A program made the position numbers and the translations under genes. Shown here piece after piece: positions 8,401 through 16,876 of a DNA stretch of 64,000 nucleotides; position 1 is the stretch's first letter; each line of letters begins with the position of its first letter. This DNA is from Lysobacterales bacterium. GTDB taxonomy: Bacteria; Pseudomonadota; Gammaproteobacteria; Xanthomonadales; Ahniellaceae. The DNA is taken from positions 270,447 through 334,446 of the forward strand of contig JACPFU010000003.1 of assembly GCA_016182785.1 (NCBI GenBank). Reading direction: 5' to 3'. Below the pieces are notes generated by a model, which saw only the letters and a list, made by a program, of their open reading frames with translations, was not told the DNA's origin and did not search any database.

Positions 8401-9639
8401 TCAGCGCCGCTTGCGCTCGACGATGGCGCGATCGAGATCGTCGAGCGCGTGGCGCAGGCGCGCGGTGACGTCGGTTCGGCGAGGGCGGCGGCCGAGGCCG
8501 TCCATCAGGTTGCGTGCCGGATCGTCGACGACGTCGCGACGCAGCGTGATGCCGTGGCGCGCGAAGATCGGCGCGATTTCGTCGTAGCGCGCGGCGAGGT
8601 CGTCGAGCGTGGCGCGGTAGGCGTGCTCGGCCACGCGCTGGCGCATGGTGTAGCTGAACGGGTTGGTGAAGAACATCTCGACGTCGTCCGGGCTCGGCTC
8701 GAACACCATCAGGTCGGCGCGTTCGAACTGCTTTTGGTACTTGTCGAGGCCGACCTGCATGCGCGACTTGAGCATGGTGCGGAAGGTCTGCGACAGCACC
8801 GCCGGCAGGCCGTTCTCGGTGAGGCTCTCGGGCACCTTGTGCAGGTTGCGCGTCGCCAGCGCGGCATCGAACGGCACCAGCGGATTGATGCCGAGCACCA
8901 GTTCGGCACCGGCATCGAGTGCGACCGACGCATGCAGGGTGCGGCGCAGCGCGCCGTCGACGTAGAACTTGCCCTCGATTTCCACCGGCGGATACAGGCC
9001 CGGGAGCGCGGAGCTGGCCTGGATCGCGCGCGAGATCGGGACATGGTCGAGCCCGGGTGCGCCGAAGCGCACCGTGGTCCCGGTGTCGAGTTCGACCCCG
9101 ATCACGAACAGCTTGCGCGAGAGTTCGCGGAAGTCGTTGGTGCGACCGTGCGCCTCGAACAGCTTGCGCAGGAAGTGTTCGATCTCGTTGTTGTCGAACA
9201 GTCCGGTCGGGATCAGCGAGCCGAGGCGGCCGAACACGTCGGTGAAGTTGCTGTCGAGCGGGTGCGTGGCGAGGTCGCCGAGCCAGCCGAACAGGGTGCG
9301 CGGGATGGCAGCGATGCGCTTGGCGTATTCGCCGAGCGCCGGGCGCAGGAAGATCTCCGGCCGGAAGCGTTCCTGGTCGGTGACGTCGGTCAGGAAGATC
9401 CGGCACATCTCCGCGGTGTCGAGGCGGTTCGCGAGCCCCGAGGCGAGGAACGCCCCGGAGCTGACGCCGACGTAGACGTCAAAGTTCGTCATGTCGAGGC
9501 CGTCCAGCGCCTCGTCCATTGCACGCAGCGCGCCGAGCTCATACATGCCACCAATCGGACCGCCGCCGGCGACCGCAAGGCCGAGTCGCGGATGGCGCCG
9601 CTTGCGCAGGGGACGGTTGGACGCTTGAACAATCAGCAT
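8401..9639 (-). CDS. Patatin-like phospholipase/acylhydrolase
   Basis: A 412-residue cytosolic or peripheral lipid hydrolase with a patatin Ser-Asp dyad. The oxyanion loop GGGPIGG is at about 25-31, the nucleophile elbow GVSSG at 58-62 (Ser60), and the catalytic Asp in YVDGALRR near residue 220. SALPGLYPPVEIEGKFYVDG is typical of bacterial patatins. No signal peptide is seen. The start was set at 9639, where the recognisable protein begins; the longer frame upstream lacks a convincing start. It is upstream of phasin 2 on the same strand, so a role in storage-lipid turnover is plausible but inferred from position. Confidence 0.85.
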   Translation of the reverse strand: MLIVQASNRPLRKRRHPRLGLAVAGGGPIGGMYELGALRAMDEALDGLDMTNFDVYVGVSSGAFLASGLANRLDTAEMCRIFLTDVTDQERFRPEIFLRPALGEYAKRIAAIPRTLFGWLGDLATHPLDSNFTDVFGRLGSLIPTGLFDNNEIEHFLRKLFEAHGRTNDFRELSRKLFVIGVELDTGTTVRFGAPGLDHVPISRAIQASSALPGLYPPVEIEGKFYVDGALRRTLHASVALDAGAELVLGINPLVPFDAALATRNLHKVPESLTENGLPAVLSQTFRTMLKSRMQVGLDKYQKQFERADLMVFEPSPDDVEMFFTNPFSYTMRQRVAEHAYRATLDDLAARYDEIAPIFARHGITLRRDVVDDPARNLMDGLGRRPRRTDVTARLRHALDDLDRAIVERKRR

Positions 9640-9745
9640 GCAGGTTCCATTTTCGGATACGCAACCGCCCGATTCTAGCCGAGCGGTCCAGTCCACGGTC
9701 GCCGGCCACGACCATCTTTCACAGCACAGGGGCGCGTTGACCACC

Positions 9746-10450
9746 ATGACCGAGATTGCCGATCGTCTGCACGGGCTGTTGCGCGAGTTGCACCGGGCGC
9801 GCCACCCGGAGCACGAGCCGCGCAACCGCGCGCCGCAACTGCCGCGCCTGCGCCGCTGGCAGTCGGAGCGGCTGGCGCGCAGTTTTGGCGGGCTGCGCCA
9901 GCATCCGCGCTACGCGCGTGCGGCCGAGTTCTTCCTGAGCGATCTGTATGGTGCCGAGGACGCGAGCTGGCGTGATCGCGACCTGGCGCGGGTGTTGCCG
10001 ACGATGCTGCGCTGGTTGCCAAACGGCGTCCTCGCCTCGCTGGCCGATGCGCTCGAACTGGATCTGATCTCGGTGCGCTGCGATCTGGATCTGGTCGGGC
10101 ACCTGCCGCGCGGCGAAATCGACGTCGACGCCTACGCGCGCGCCTACCGCGCCAGCGCCGACGCGATCCAGCGCCAGCGCCAGATCGCGCTGATCGGCAG
10201 CGTCGGGCGCGAGCTGGAACTGATCGTGCGCAAGCCGTTCATCCTCGGCGTATTGAAGCTGGCGCGCGGCCCGGCACGCGGCGCCGGCTTCGGCGAGTTG
10301 CAGACCTTCTTGGAACGCGGCTTCACCGCGTTCCGCACGATGGGTCCGGCGCAGGAGTTCCTCGGCACCATCACCGCGGGCGAGACGCGCGCGATGCAGC
10401 GGCTGCTGCAGGCGCATCCGGACCCGTTCGGGTTCGAGTTGAAGGCCTGA
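9746..10450 (+). CDS. Conserved hypothetical protein, FFLSDLYG motif
   Basis: A 234-residue, Arg-rich, mostly helical soluble protein I cannot assign to a function. A recognisable block, YARAAEFFLSDLYGAED followed by RDRDLARVLPTMLRWLP, recurs in uncharacterised gammaproteobacterial proteins as I remember them. There is no signal peptide and no membrane segment. It is divergent from the patatin gene and convergent with the PHA-system gene, stopping 3 bp before that gene ends. The ATG at 9746 gives a compact protein; a longer frame would overlap the patatin start. Confidence 0.72.
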   Translation: MTEIADRLHGLLRELHRARHPEHEPRNRAPQLPRLRRWQSERLARSFGGLRQHPRYARAAEFFLSDLYGAEDASWRDRDLARVLPTMLRWLPNGVLASLADALELDLISVRCDLDLVGHLPRGEIDVDAYARAYRASADAIQRQRQIALIGSVGRELELIVRKPFILGVLKLARGPARGAGFGELQTFLERGFTAFRTMGPAQEFLGTITAGETRAMQRLLQAHPDPFGFELKA

Positions 10451-10453
10451 GCC

Positions 10454-10729
10454 TCAGCCGAATTCCTGGTCGAGGTAGCGCTCGATTTCGTCCTCGACCG
10501 AGCTCTTGATCACCATCAGCAGGAAGCCGAGCGTGGCTTCCACCTTGACGCTGCCCTTGCCGAGCGCGATGCGTCCATCGACGCCCGGGCGCGAGAAATG
10601 CAGGGTGTCGCCATCCCATTCGTGACTGACCGAGAACTTGCGGGCGATGCCCTTGGCGACGCGGTCGACGGCAGCGCGGGCCTCGGCCATGGACTTCTTG
10701 TGCTTGCGGGAAATCGAGATCGTCGCCAT
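10454..10729 (-). CDS. Polyhydroxyalkanoic acid system family protein (PHA_gran_rgn)
   Basis: A small basic protein of 91 residues matching the family of short proteins encoded near PHA genes. It begins MATISISRKHKKSMAEARA and continues with VAKGIARKFSVSHEWDGDTL and FSRPGVDGRIALGKGSVKVE. The molecular role of the family is not established; association with PHA granules or their regulation is the usual description. The start at 10729 gives the typical family length. It supports reading the whole 4-10.7 kb segment as lipid-storage related. Confidence 0.85.
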   Translation of the reverse strand: MATISISRKHKKSMAEARAAVDRVAKGIARKFSVSHEWDGDTLHFSRPGVDGRIALGKGSVKVEATLGFLLMVIKSSVEDEIERYLDQEFG

Positions 10730-10813
10730 GCGTGGGCCCCGTCGAAAGTCGCTGGTGTCGGTGAGGTGCTGCGCTAAGATCATGCCAGAAGCCCATGATC
10801 CGGGGAGAAAAGC

Positions 10814-11479
10814 ATGATGCGTCCGCTGCTGACTTCGCTGTTGCTGTTGCTGGCCTCCGCGTCCGCGGCCGCAGACCTCTCGGGCACCTTGCGCCTGTTC
10901 GCGAACGGCAAGCCGCTGCGCGAGTCGGAGGCGGCCGAGGCGGTCGTCTACTTCCGTCCGGCCAAGCCGGTCGCGGTGGCCGCGGCGACCGAAACCGCGA
11001 TCATGTCGACCCGGCGCAAGCAGTTCGTGCCGCGCGTGCTGGCGATCACCGCCGGCAGCGCGGTGCGCTTCCCGAACGAGGACCCGATCCTTCACAACGC
11101 CTTCTCGACCTCCCCCGACAATGGCTTCGACACCGGGCAATACGGTCGCGGCGAGGGGCGCACGCAGGTGTTCGCGAGGGCGGGGCTGGTTCGGGTCTAC
11201 TGCAACGTGCACCACTCGATGTTCGGCTACGTGTTGGTGCTGGACACGCCCTTCCACACCCGCGCCGATGCCGCCGGCCGATTCCGTCTTGAAGGCCTGC
11301 CTGCGGGCGAGGGAGAACTGGTGGTATTCCACGATCGCGGTGCGCCGCTGAAACAGGCGATATCGGTGGGCGAGTCGAGCACCATCGAGTTGAAGCTGGA
11401 CCTGAACAAGCGCCGCGTTCCGGTGCACTCGAACAAGTTCGGCAAGCCCTACGCGAAGAAGCGCAATGGCCGCTACTGA
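10814..11479 (+). CDS. Secreted cupredoxin-domain protein (MauL-like)
   Basis: A 221-residue periplasmic protein with a clear signal peptide (MRPLLTSLLLLLASASAAA). It has a plastocyanin-like fold with candidate copper ligands: His in FPNEDPILHNAF, then Cys, His and Met in VRVYCNVHHSMFGYVLV. After this comes a short carboxypeptidase-regulatory-like beta sandwich (GRFRLEGLPAGEGELVVF). It resembles methylamine-utilisation MauL-type proteins, though no mau genes are nearby. Two adjacent ATGs (10814, 10817) follow GGGGAG. Its end overlaps the following kinase gene by 14 bp, so the two are probably translationally coupled. Confidence 0.82.
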   Translation: MMRPLLTSLLLLLASASAAADLSGTLRLFANGKPLRESEAAEAVVYFRPAKPVAVAAATETAIMSTRRKQFVPRVLAITAGSAVRFPNEDPILHNAFSTSPDNGFDTGQYGRGEGRTQVFARAGLVRVYCNVHHSMFGYVLVLDTPFHTRADAAGRFRLEGLPAGEGELVVFHDRGAPLKQAISVGESSTIELKLDLNKRRVPVHSNKFGKPYAKKRNGRY

Positions 11480-14165
11480 ACCGCGTTCGTTCCGCCTGCC
11501 GCTCGGGGCGCAGATCTTCCTGGTCTGCGCGTTGCTGATCACGCTCGCAGTCGGCGCCGCGGTCGCGGTGACCTACGTGCAGGGCCGGCGCATCGCCGAG
11601 GACAGCGTGCGGCGCGCGCTCGATACCAGCTCCCTGGCGCAGGCCAATTCCAAGCGCGCACAACTGCAGCAGGTGCAGAACCTGGTGCAGCTGATCGCCC
11701 AGGACCCGGCGATCGTCCAGTACTTCGAGAGTTCGACCGACATCGACCTTGGCCTCGGCGACGCCACCGACGGCACCTCCTCGTTGCTCGACCTGCTGGC
11801 CGAGCGTCGCGACCAGTACGGCTTCGATCTCGGCATCTTTCTCGATGCGAACGGCGAGGTGCTGGCGCGCACCGACGAGGCCGCGGCGCTCAAGCAGAAC
11901 CTCTCCGCCGACGTGTTCCTGGCGTCGGCGATCAGCGAGGCCACGCCCGTTTCCGGTCTGTGGCGGCAGCAAGACGTGCTGTTCCAGTCGGCGGTGATGC
12001 CGATCCTGCGCGGCGACGACCTGCTCGGTTTCCTGGTGCTTGGCGACGCCGTCGACGCCGAATCCGCCGCCGACATCAGCAAGGTCAGCGGGGCCGATGT
12101 CGCCTACGTGTTCGTCGACGAAGACCAGCCGGTGCTGAGCGCGAGCAGCCTCGACGGCGAGGCCTCCGAGGCCTTGCTCGGCCTGCTCGTGGCGCGCGCC
12201 GACCTGCGTACAGCCATTGCCGAGGCCCGGCCGCTGGAGCGCATCGACCTGCGCCTTGGCGGGCGCGACTGGATCGGTCGCATCGGCCCGACCGAGCCCG
12301 ATGCCGGCGGAGCGCTCGGTGCCATCGTCTCGCTGACCTCGCGCGATCGCGCCTATGCCGGGTTCCAGCGCATCCTGAACCTGGTGCTGGCGACCGGCAT
12401 CGGTTCGTTGCTGGCCGCGCTGCCGCTGTCCTATCTGCTGGCGCGGGCACTGCTGCGTCCGGTCGGCACGCTGGTCGCGGCCGCCGAGTCCGCCGCCGAG
12501 GGCCGCTACCAGACGCGCCTGGCGATCGCCGGCAATGACGAACTGGCGCGGCTGTCGCGCGCATTCGAGCGGCTGCTGTCGGACCTGCGCGAGAAGTCGG
12601 ACATCGAAGGCTACGTGACCAATCTCTCGCGCTTCCTGCCGGAGCCGGGTGCTGCCAAGGCGGCGTCCGGTGCCGAGGCACGCGCGACTGCGCCGTCGCC
12701 ACGACGCAGCCCGGACCTGGCGACGCGCGTGCTGCTCGGCATCGACTGCAGGGCGCTCGCACGCCCGCTCGCGCGCGACCAGGCGGGTCGGGTCGCGGCC
12801 AGCGTCGAGCAGTTCGCGGCGGCCATCGACGAACTCGCCCGCCGCACCTCCGCGCAGGTGCTGGCGTTCAGTGGCGCGCGCGCGGTGCTCGGCTGGGCCG
12901 GCGAGGCGCCGCTGCAACGTGCGCTCGGCGCCGCGCGCTGGTTGCGACGCGATTCCAGCTTGCCCGACGCGCTGTCGGCCGCATTGGCCTTCGCGTTGCA
13001 CGAGGGCGACGTGGTCGAGGGTCGGCTGGCGCTCGCCGGCACCACGGTGCCGGTCGGTGCCGGCGGCACCCTGTATCAGCTCGACCGCCTGTTGTCGGAG
13101 TGCAGCGAAGGCCAGGTGCTGGTGGCGCGCCCGATGCTGGAACAGGTGCGCGAGGCTTCCGGCCAGGAAGCGCACGCCGCGACCGGGCTGGTCAGCGGAC
13201 GCGCATTTCCGGTGATCGAGGTCGCGGCGCTGGACGCGCTGCCGCTCGCGGCCGCTGCGGCCAGCGGCGAGGGTGTCGAGGCCACCACCGTCGTCACTCC
13301 TGCCGCTGCGCAGACCACCAAGCGCACGAGCACGCAGGAGGTGGCCATCGGCAGCGTATTCGCCGACCGCTACGAAATCCTCTCCGAACTCGGTGCCGGC
13401 GGCATGGGCGTGGTTTACAAGGCGCGCGACCTCGAACTCGACGACATCGTCGCGATCAAGATGCTGCGCGGTGCCGGGCTGATGGATGTCGAGCAACTGG
13501 AGCGCCTGAAGAGCGAGATCAAGCTGGCGCGCAAGATCACGCATCCGAACGTGCTGCGCACGTTTGACTTCGGCGATGCCGGCGGCCATCCCTACATCTC
13601 GATGGAATACGTGCGCGGCATGACCCTGCGCTACCTGATCAAGCAGGCCGGGCGCATCCCGTATTCGGCCGGACTGCGCATCGCCAAGCAGCTGTGCGCG
13701 GGCCTCGGTGCCGCACATGACGTCGGCGTCCTGCATCGCGACATCAAGCCCGAGAACCTGATCCTCGAAGCCAGTGGCAACGCCAAGCTGATGGACTTCG
13801 GCATCGCCCGGCCGATTCGCCGCACCGAGCCTGGCCATACCCAGCAGGGCATGTTCGTCGGCACGCCGCACTATGCCGCGCCCGAGCAGCTGGCCGGCGA
13901 CGAGGTCGATCATCGCGCCGACCTCTACGCTTGCGGCGTGCTGTTGTGCGAGATGTTCTGCGGCAAGCTGCCGTTCACCGGCAGCAACACCATGGAGATC
14001 TACATGGCGCAGATGCAGCAGACGCCGACGCGGCCGTCGGAGTACTGGCCGGAGATCCCGCCCGGGCTCGAAGCGCTGATCCTGCGTTGCATCCAGCGAC
14101 GTGCCGAGGACCGCTTCCAGAGTGCCGCGGAGCTGGGCGCGGCGCTCGCGCAGTTGCGCGCATGA
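11466..14165 (+). CDS. Membrane Ser/Thr protein kinase with sensory N-terminus and degenerate cyclase-like domain
   Basis: An 899-residue protein. TM1 (about 14-38), a large extracytoplasmic Cache-like domain (about 40-295), TM2 (about 300-325) and HAMP (RALLRPVGTLVAAAESAAEG) come first. Next is a region around 415-590 that looks like a class III nucleotide cyclase fold lacking its metal-binding Asp residues (FSGARAVLGW where GD is expected). Last is a full Hanks kinase (about 636-899) with GAGGMG, AIK, HRDIKPEN (Asp near 759), DFG and APE, so it should be active. The order is the reverse of most bacterial STPKs, which have the kinase first. It sits between a cupredoxin and an FHA protein. 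The cyclase-like call is inference. Confidence 0.86.
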   Translation: MAATEPRSFRLPLGAQIFLVCALLITLAVGAAVAVTYVQGRRIAEDSVRRALDTSSLAQANSKRAQLQQVQNLVQLIAQDPAIVQYFESSTDIDLGLGDATDGTSSLLDLLAERRDQYGFDLGIFLDANGEVLARTDEAAALKQNLSADVFLASAISEATPVSGLWRQQDVLFQSAVMPILRGDDLLGFLVLGDAVDAESAADISKVSGADVAYVFVDEDQPVLSASSLDGEASEALLGLLVARADLRTAIAEARPLERIDLRLGGRDWIGRIGPTEPDAGGALGAIVSLTSRDRAYAGFQRILNLVLATGIGSLLAALPLSYLLARALLRPVGTLVAAAESAAEGRYQTRLAIAGNDELARLSRAFERLLSDLREKSDIEGYVTNLSRFLPEPGAAKAASGAEARATAPSPRRSPDLATRVLLGIDCRALARPLARDQAGRVAASVEQFAAAIDELARRTSAQVLAFSGARAVLGWAGEAPLQRALGAARWLRRDSSLPDALSAALAFALHEGDVVEGRLALAGTTVPVGAGGTLYQLDRLLSECSEGQVLVARPMLEQVREASGQEAHAATGLVSGRAFPVIEVAALDALPLAAAAASGEGVEATTVVTPAAAQTTKRTSTQEVAIGSVFADRYEILSELGAGGMGVVYKARDLELDDIVAIKMLRGAGLMDVEQLERLKSEIKLARKITHPNVLRTFDFGDAGGHPYISMEYVRGMTLRYLIKQAGRIPYSAGLRIAKQLCAGLGAAHDVGVLHRDIKPENLILEASGNAKLMDFGIARPIRRTEPGHTQQGMFVGTPHYAAPEQLAGDEVDHRADLYACGVLLCEMFCGKLPFTGSNTMEIYMAQMQQTPTRPSEYWPEIPPGLEALILRCIQRRAEDRFQSAAELGAALAQLRA

Positions 14166-14218
14166 GGCGGCGCGCGACCCTGTGCTACATTCCCTGAAGT
14201 CGACGGATACGGCGGTGT

Positions 14219-15106
14219 ATGCGGCTCCATTTCCCGCACGGTGAGCTATCGGATGTGCTGCTACGCGAAGGGGAGACTTCGCTGGGGTCGGCCGCCTCGA
14301 ATCTCGTGGCCTTCAAGGGCGAGGGCGTGCAACCGATCCATGCCTCGCTGCTGCACGACCGTCGCGGCCTGGTCCTGGTCGTCCGTGAAGGCGGCACCGG
14401 CACGCACCTGAATGCGCGCCCGGTGCGCGAAAAAGCCATCGTGCGCGTCGGCGACCTGATCAGCATCGGCAACGTGCTGGTCGCGGTGAAACCCGACAGC
14501 GACAGTTACATCACCAGCCGCGTACCGCCGCAGGGTGCGCCCGAAGAGCCCATGTCCGAACAGAATCTTGAAACCCGTTATCGAGTGGCGCCGCCCAAGG
14601 CCGTGCTGCGTGGCGTGTCCGGTCCCTATTTCGGCAAGGTGATCCCGATCCCGGGACGGCTCGCGATCGGACGGGGCAGCGACTGCGACCTGGTGCTCGA
14701 CGAGCCCGAGATGTCGCGTCGGCACGCGATGGTCGAAGTCACCCCGGCGGGCATCTGGCTGCGCGACCTCGGCTCCTCGAACGGGACCTACGTCAACGGC
14801 GTGCAGGTGCGCGACGCGGTGCTGTTCACCGGCGACCAGATCGCGTTCGACCGCAATCGTTTCCTGATCGAGGCACCGGGCACGCCGACGCGGCCGCTCG
14901 GGCTCGATGTGCATGAGATCGCGGCCAAGGCCCCGGTCGAGGTGACGCAAACGCTGCACGCATTGCGACCCGAGGCGAGCCGTCCCGTCGTCGCGCCGGA
15001 ACCGGCCGCCGATGCGGCCTCCGGGTCCGGCAGCCCGTGGCTGCTGGTGCTGGTCGGTGCGCTGATCGCGATCGGAGTCGCCGCGCTGTTCAGCTTCGGT
15101 CGTTGA
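14219..15106 (+). CDS. FHA-domain protein with C-terminal membrane anchor
   Basis: A 295-residue phosphothreonine-reader. A divergent first FHA-like domain (about 1-100, with IHASLLHDRRGLVL and GTHLNARPV) precedes a canonical one (about 145-225), which has IGRGSDCDLVLDEPEMSRRH and DLGSSNGTYVNG. A flexible Pro/Ala linker leads to a single C-terminal helix (WLLVLVGALIAIGVAALFSF), predicting a tail-anchored protein facing the cytoplasm. It lies 54 bp after the Ser/Thr kinase on the same strand, so it is the likely phospho-partner. The 3' end overlaps msrQ by 17 bp in convergent orientation. Confidence 0.9.
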   Translation: MRLHFPHGELSDVLLREGETSLGSAASNLVAFKGEGVQPIHASLLHDRRGLVLVVREGGTGTHLNARPVREKAIVRVGDLISIGNVLVAVKPDSDSYITSRVPPQGAPEEPMSEQNLETRYRVAPPKAVLRGVSGPYFGKVIPIPGRLAIGRGSDCDLVLDEPEMSRRHAMVEVTPAGIWLRDLGSSNGTYVNGVQVRDAVLFTGDQIAFDRNRFLIEAPGTPTRPLGLDVHEIAAKAPVEVTQTLHALRPEASRPVVAPEPAADAASGSGSPWLLVLVGALIAIGVAALFSFGR

Positions 15107-15674
15107 GGCGGCGCGGACGCCAGCGCGCCAGCATCAGCAGCGCGAACACCGCGGCATAGAGCAGGGGCTCGCGCAGGTCGGCCTTGACCAGCCACAGGAA
15201 GTGCAGCACGCCGAGCAGCGCGATGGCGTAGCTCAAGCGGTGCAGCCGCTGCCAGTGGCGGCCGAGGCGGCGCATCATCGCGTTGGTCGAGGTCAGCGCC
15301 AGCGGCACCAGCAGCAGCCAGGCGCTGAAGCCGACGGTGATGTACGGGCGCTTGACGATATCGACCAGCAGTTGTCGCCAGAACGCGCCGAGATCGAGCA
15401 ACAGGTAGCTCGCGAAGTGCAGGCTGGCGTAGAAGAACGCGTAGAGCCCGAGCATGCGTCGAAAGCGGATCAGCGCGTTCCAGCCGGCGAGGCGGCGCAA
15501 TGGCGTCACCGCGAGCGTGAGCAGCAGCAGGCGCAGGGTCCAGGCTCCGGTCTCGTGCACGATGTGCTCGACCGGGTCCGGACCCGGATCACCCAGCAGC
15601 ATCTGTCCCGCCAGCAGCAGCGCCGGCAGCAGACAGAGCACGAACACGGCGATCTTCGCGAGCGCAATCGGCAT
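15090..15674 (-). CDS. msrQ: MsrQ, haem-binding membrane subunit of the periplasmic methionine sulfoxide reductase
   Basis: A 194-residue inner-membrane protein with about six helices that passes quinone-derived electrons to MsrP for repair of oxidised periplasmic methionine. Family marks: GPDPVEHIVHETGAWTLRLL, LAVTPLRR, RRMLGLYAFFYASLHFASYL and LGRHWQRLHRLSYAIALLGV, with the haem-ligand histidines inside. The start at 15674 lies 2 bp after the msrP stop, forming the usual msrPQ operon. A longer frame running back into msrP is a read-through artefact. Confidence 0.95.
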   Translation of the reverse strand: MPIALAKIAVFVLCLLPALLLAGQMLLGDPGPDPVEHIVHETGAWTLRLLLLTLAVTPLRRLAGWNALIRFRRMLGLYAFFYASLHFASYLLLDLGAFWRQLLVDIVKRPYITVGFSAWLLLVPLALTSTNAMMRRLGRHWQRLHRLSYAIALLGVLHFLWLVKADLREPLLYAAVFALLMLARWRPRRLNDRS

Positions 15675-15676
15675 CG

Positions 15677-16660
15677 TCAGTACAGCGCCTTCGGGTCCAT
15701 CCCGGCATACAGCGACGCGACCTGCTCGGCATAACCGTTGAACGGCAGCGTCGCGATGCGCGCGCTGAAGATCGAAGCGCCCTCGGCGATGCGCCGCTCC
15801 GAGGCCTGGCTCCAGCGCGGGTGGTCGACCTCCGGGTTGACGTTGGCGTAGAAGCCGTATTCGTCCGCCGCCATGTCGCTCCAGCTGGTGTAGGGCTGGG
15901 TCTCGGTGAACTCGATGCGCACGATCGACTTGATGCTCTTGAAGCCGTATTTCCACGGCACCACCAGGCGCAGCGGTGCGCCGTTCTGGTTCGGCAGCCA
16001 ACGGCCGTAGATGCCGACCGCGAGCAGGGTGAGCGGGTGCATCGCCTCATCGATGCGCAGCGCTTCGCGATAGGGCCAGTCGAGCGAGTTCCAGTGCTGG
16101 CCCGGCATCTGCTGCGGGCGTTCGATGGTGGTGAAGGCGACGTACTTGGCGCGCGAAGTGGGCTTGAATCGCCGAAGCAGCGTCGCAAGCGGAAAGCCGT
16201 TCCAAGGCACCACCATCGACCAGGCCTCGACGCAGCGCAGGCGATAGATGCGTTCTTCCAGCGCGATGCCCTTGAGCAGGTCATCGAGGTCGAAGCGCCC
16301 GGTGACTTCGGCGGCACCGGCGATCTCCACGCTCCACGGTCGCGGCCGGAAGCTGCCAGAACGCTCGGCCGGGTCCGACTTGTCGGTGCCGAACTCGTAG
16401 AAGTTGTTGTAGTGGGTCAGGTCGCGGTAGCTGGTGCGGGCTTCGGTCGTACTGCCCGTCCAGCGCTGCAGCCCCGGGATTTCCGGCTTCGGCGCGGGAA
16501 TCGGCGGTGCTGTGCTCATCGCCGCTGCCGGGCGTTCGCAGCCGGCAAGGCCGACCAGGAGTCCGGCCGCGGCGCCGCGGATCAGTTCGCGACGCTGCCG
16601 ATACACGGTCTCGGGCGTGATGTCGCAGGATGGAATCGGATCGTACAGTCGAGTTCGCAT
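15677..16660 (-). CDS. msrP: MsrP, molybdopterin-dependent methionine sulfoxide reductase
   Basis: A 327-residue sulfite-oxidase-fold catalytic subunit of MsrPQ. The molybdenum-ligand Cys lies in [30 protein letters not shown] and [18 protein letters not shown] are diagnostic. The N-terminus has a twin-arginine ([20 protein letters not shown]) as expected for Tat export of a folded cofactor enzyme. The hydrophobic stretch ends in LAGC followed by ERPAAA, a lipobox-like end that is unusual for MsrP. The ATG at 16660 was chosen because it starts just before the conserved [13 protein letters not shown] leader. It is divergent from serC. Confidence 0.94.
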   Translation of the reverse strand: MRTRLYDPIPSCDITPETVYRQRRELIRGAAAGLLVGLAGCERPAAAMSTAPPIPAPKPEIPGLQRWTGSTTEARTSYRDLTHYNNFYEFGTDKSDPAERSGSFRPRPWSVEIAGAAEVTGRFDLDDLLKGIALEERIYRLRCVEAWSMVVPWNGFPLATLLRRFKPTSRAKYVAFTTIERPQQMPGQHWNSLDWPYREALRIDEAMHPLTLLAVGIYGRWLPNQNGAPLRLVVPWKYGFKSIKSIVRIEFTETQPYTSWSDMAADEYGFYANVNPEVDHPRWSQASERRIAEGASIFSARIATLPFNGYAEQVASLYAGMDPKALY

Positions 16661-16842
16661 GGGCTTGCCTCCGTGCCTGTAGACCCGAACCATGCCGAAA
16701 TCCTGACAGTGCGATGTGCATGCGTCGTCAATGGCGCAGCTCGGTTTCCTGCCCCATGGATCACTGGTACGTTCGGGTGGTCTGCGGCCGTGCACGTGGT
16801 GTCCACCGCGCGCGGTCCGCTCCGGGTTCCCCATCGACAGTC

Positions 16843-16862
16843 GCTCCGTTCTGAAGCGGAGC
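16843..16862 (+). promoter_or_regulatory. Leader hairpin just upstream of the serC ribosome site
   Basis: GCTCCG (16843-16848) pairs with CGGAGC (16857-16862) around an 8-nt loop, only 2 bases before AAAGGAG (16865-16871) of serC. It could modulate initiation, but a 6-bp hairpin may also occur by chance in GC-rich DNA. Confidence 0.3.
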
Positions 16863-16876
16863 GCAAAGGAGTGTTT

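Noticed and set aside
11046..13913. A 955-codon minus-strand open frame
   Set aside because: It is the shadow of the Ser/Thr kinase and cupredoxin genes, with no motifs.
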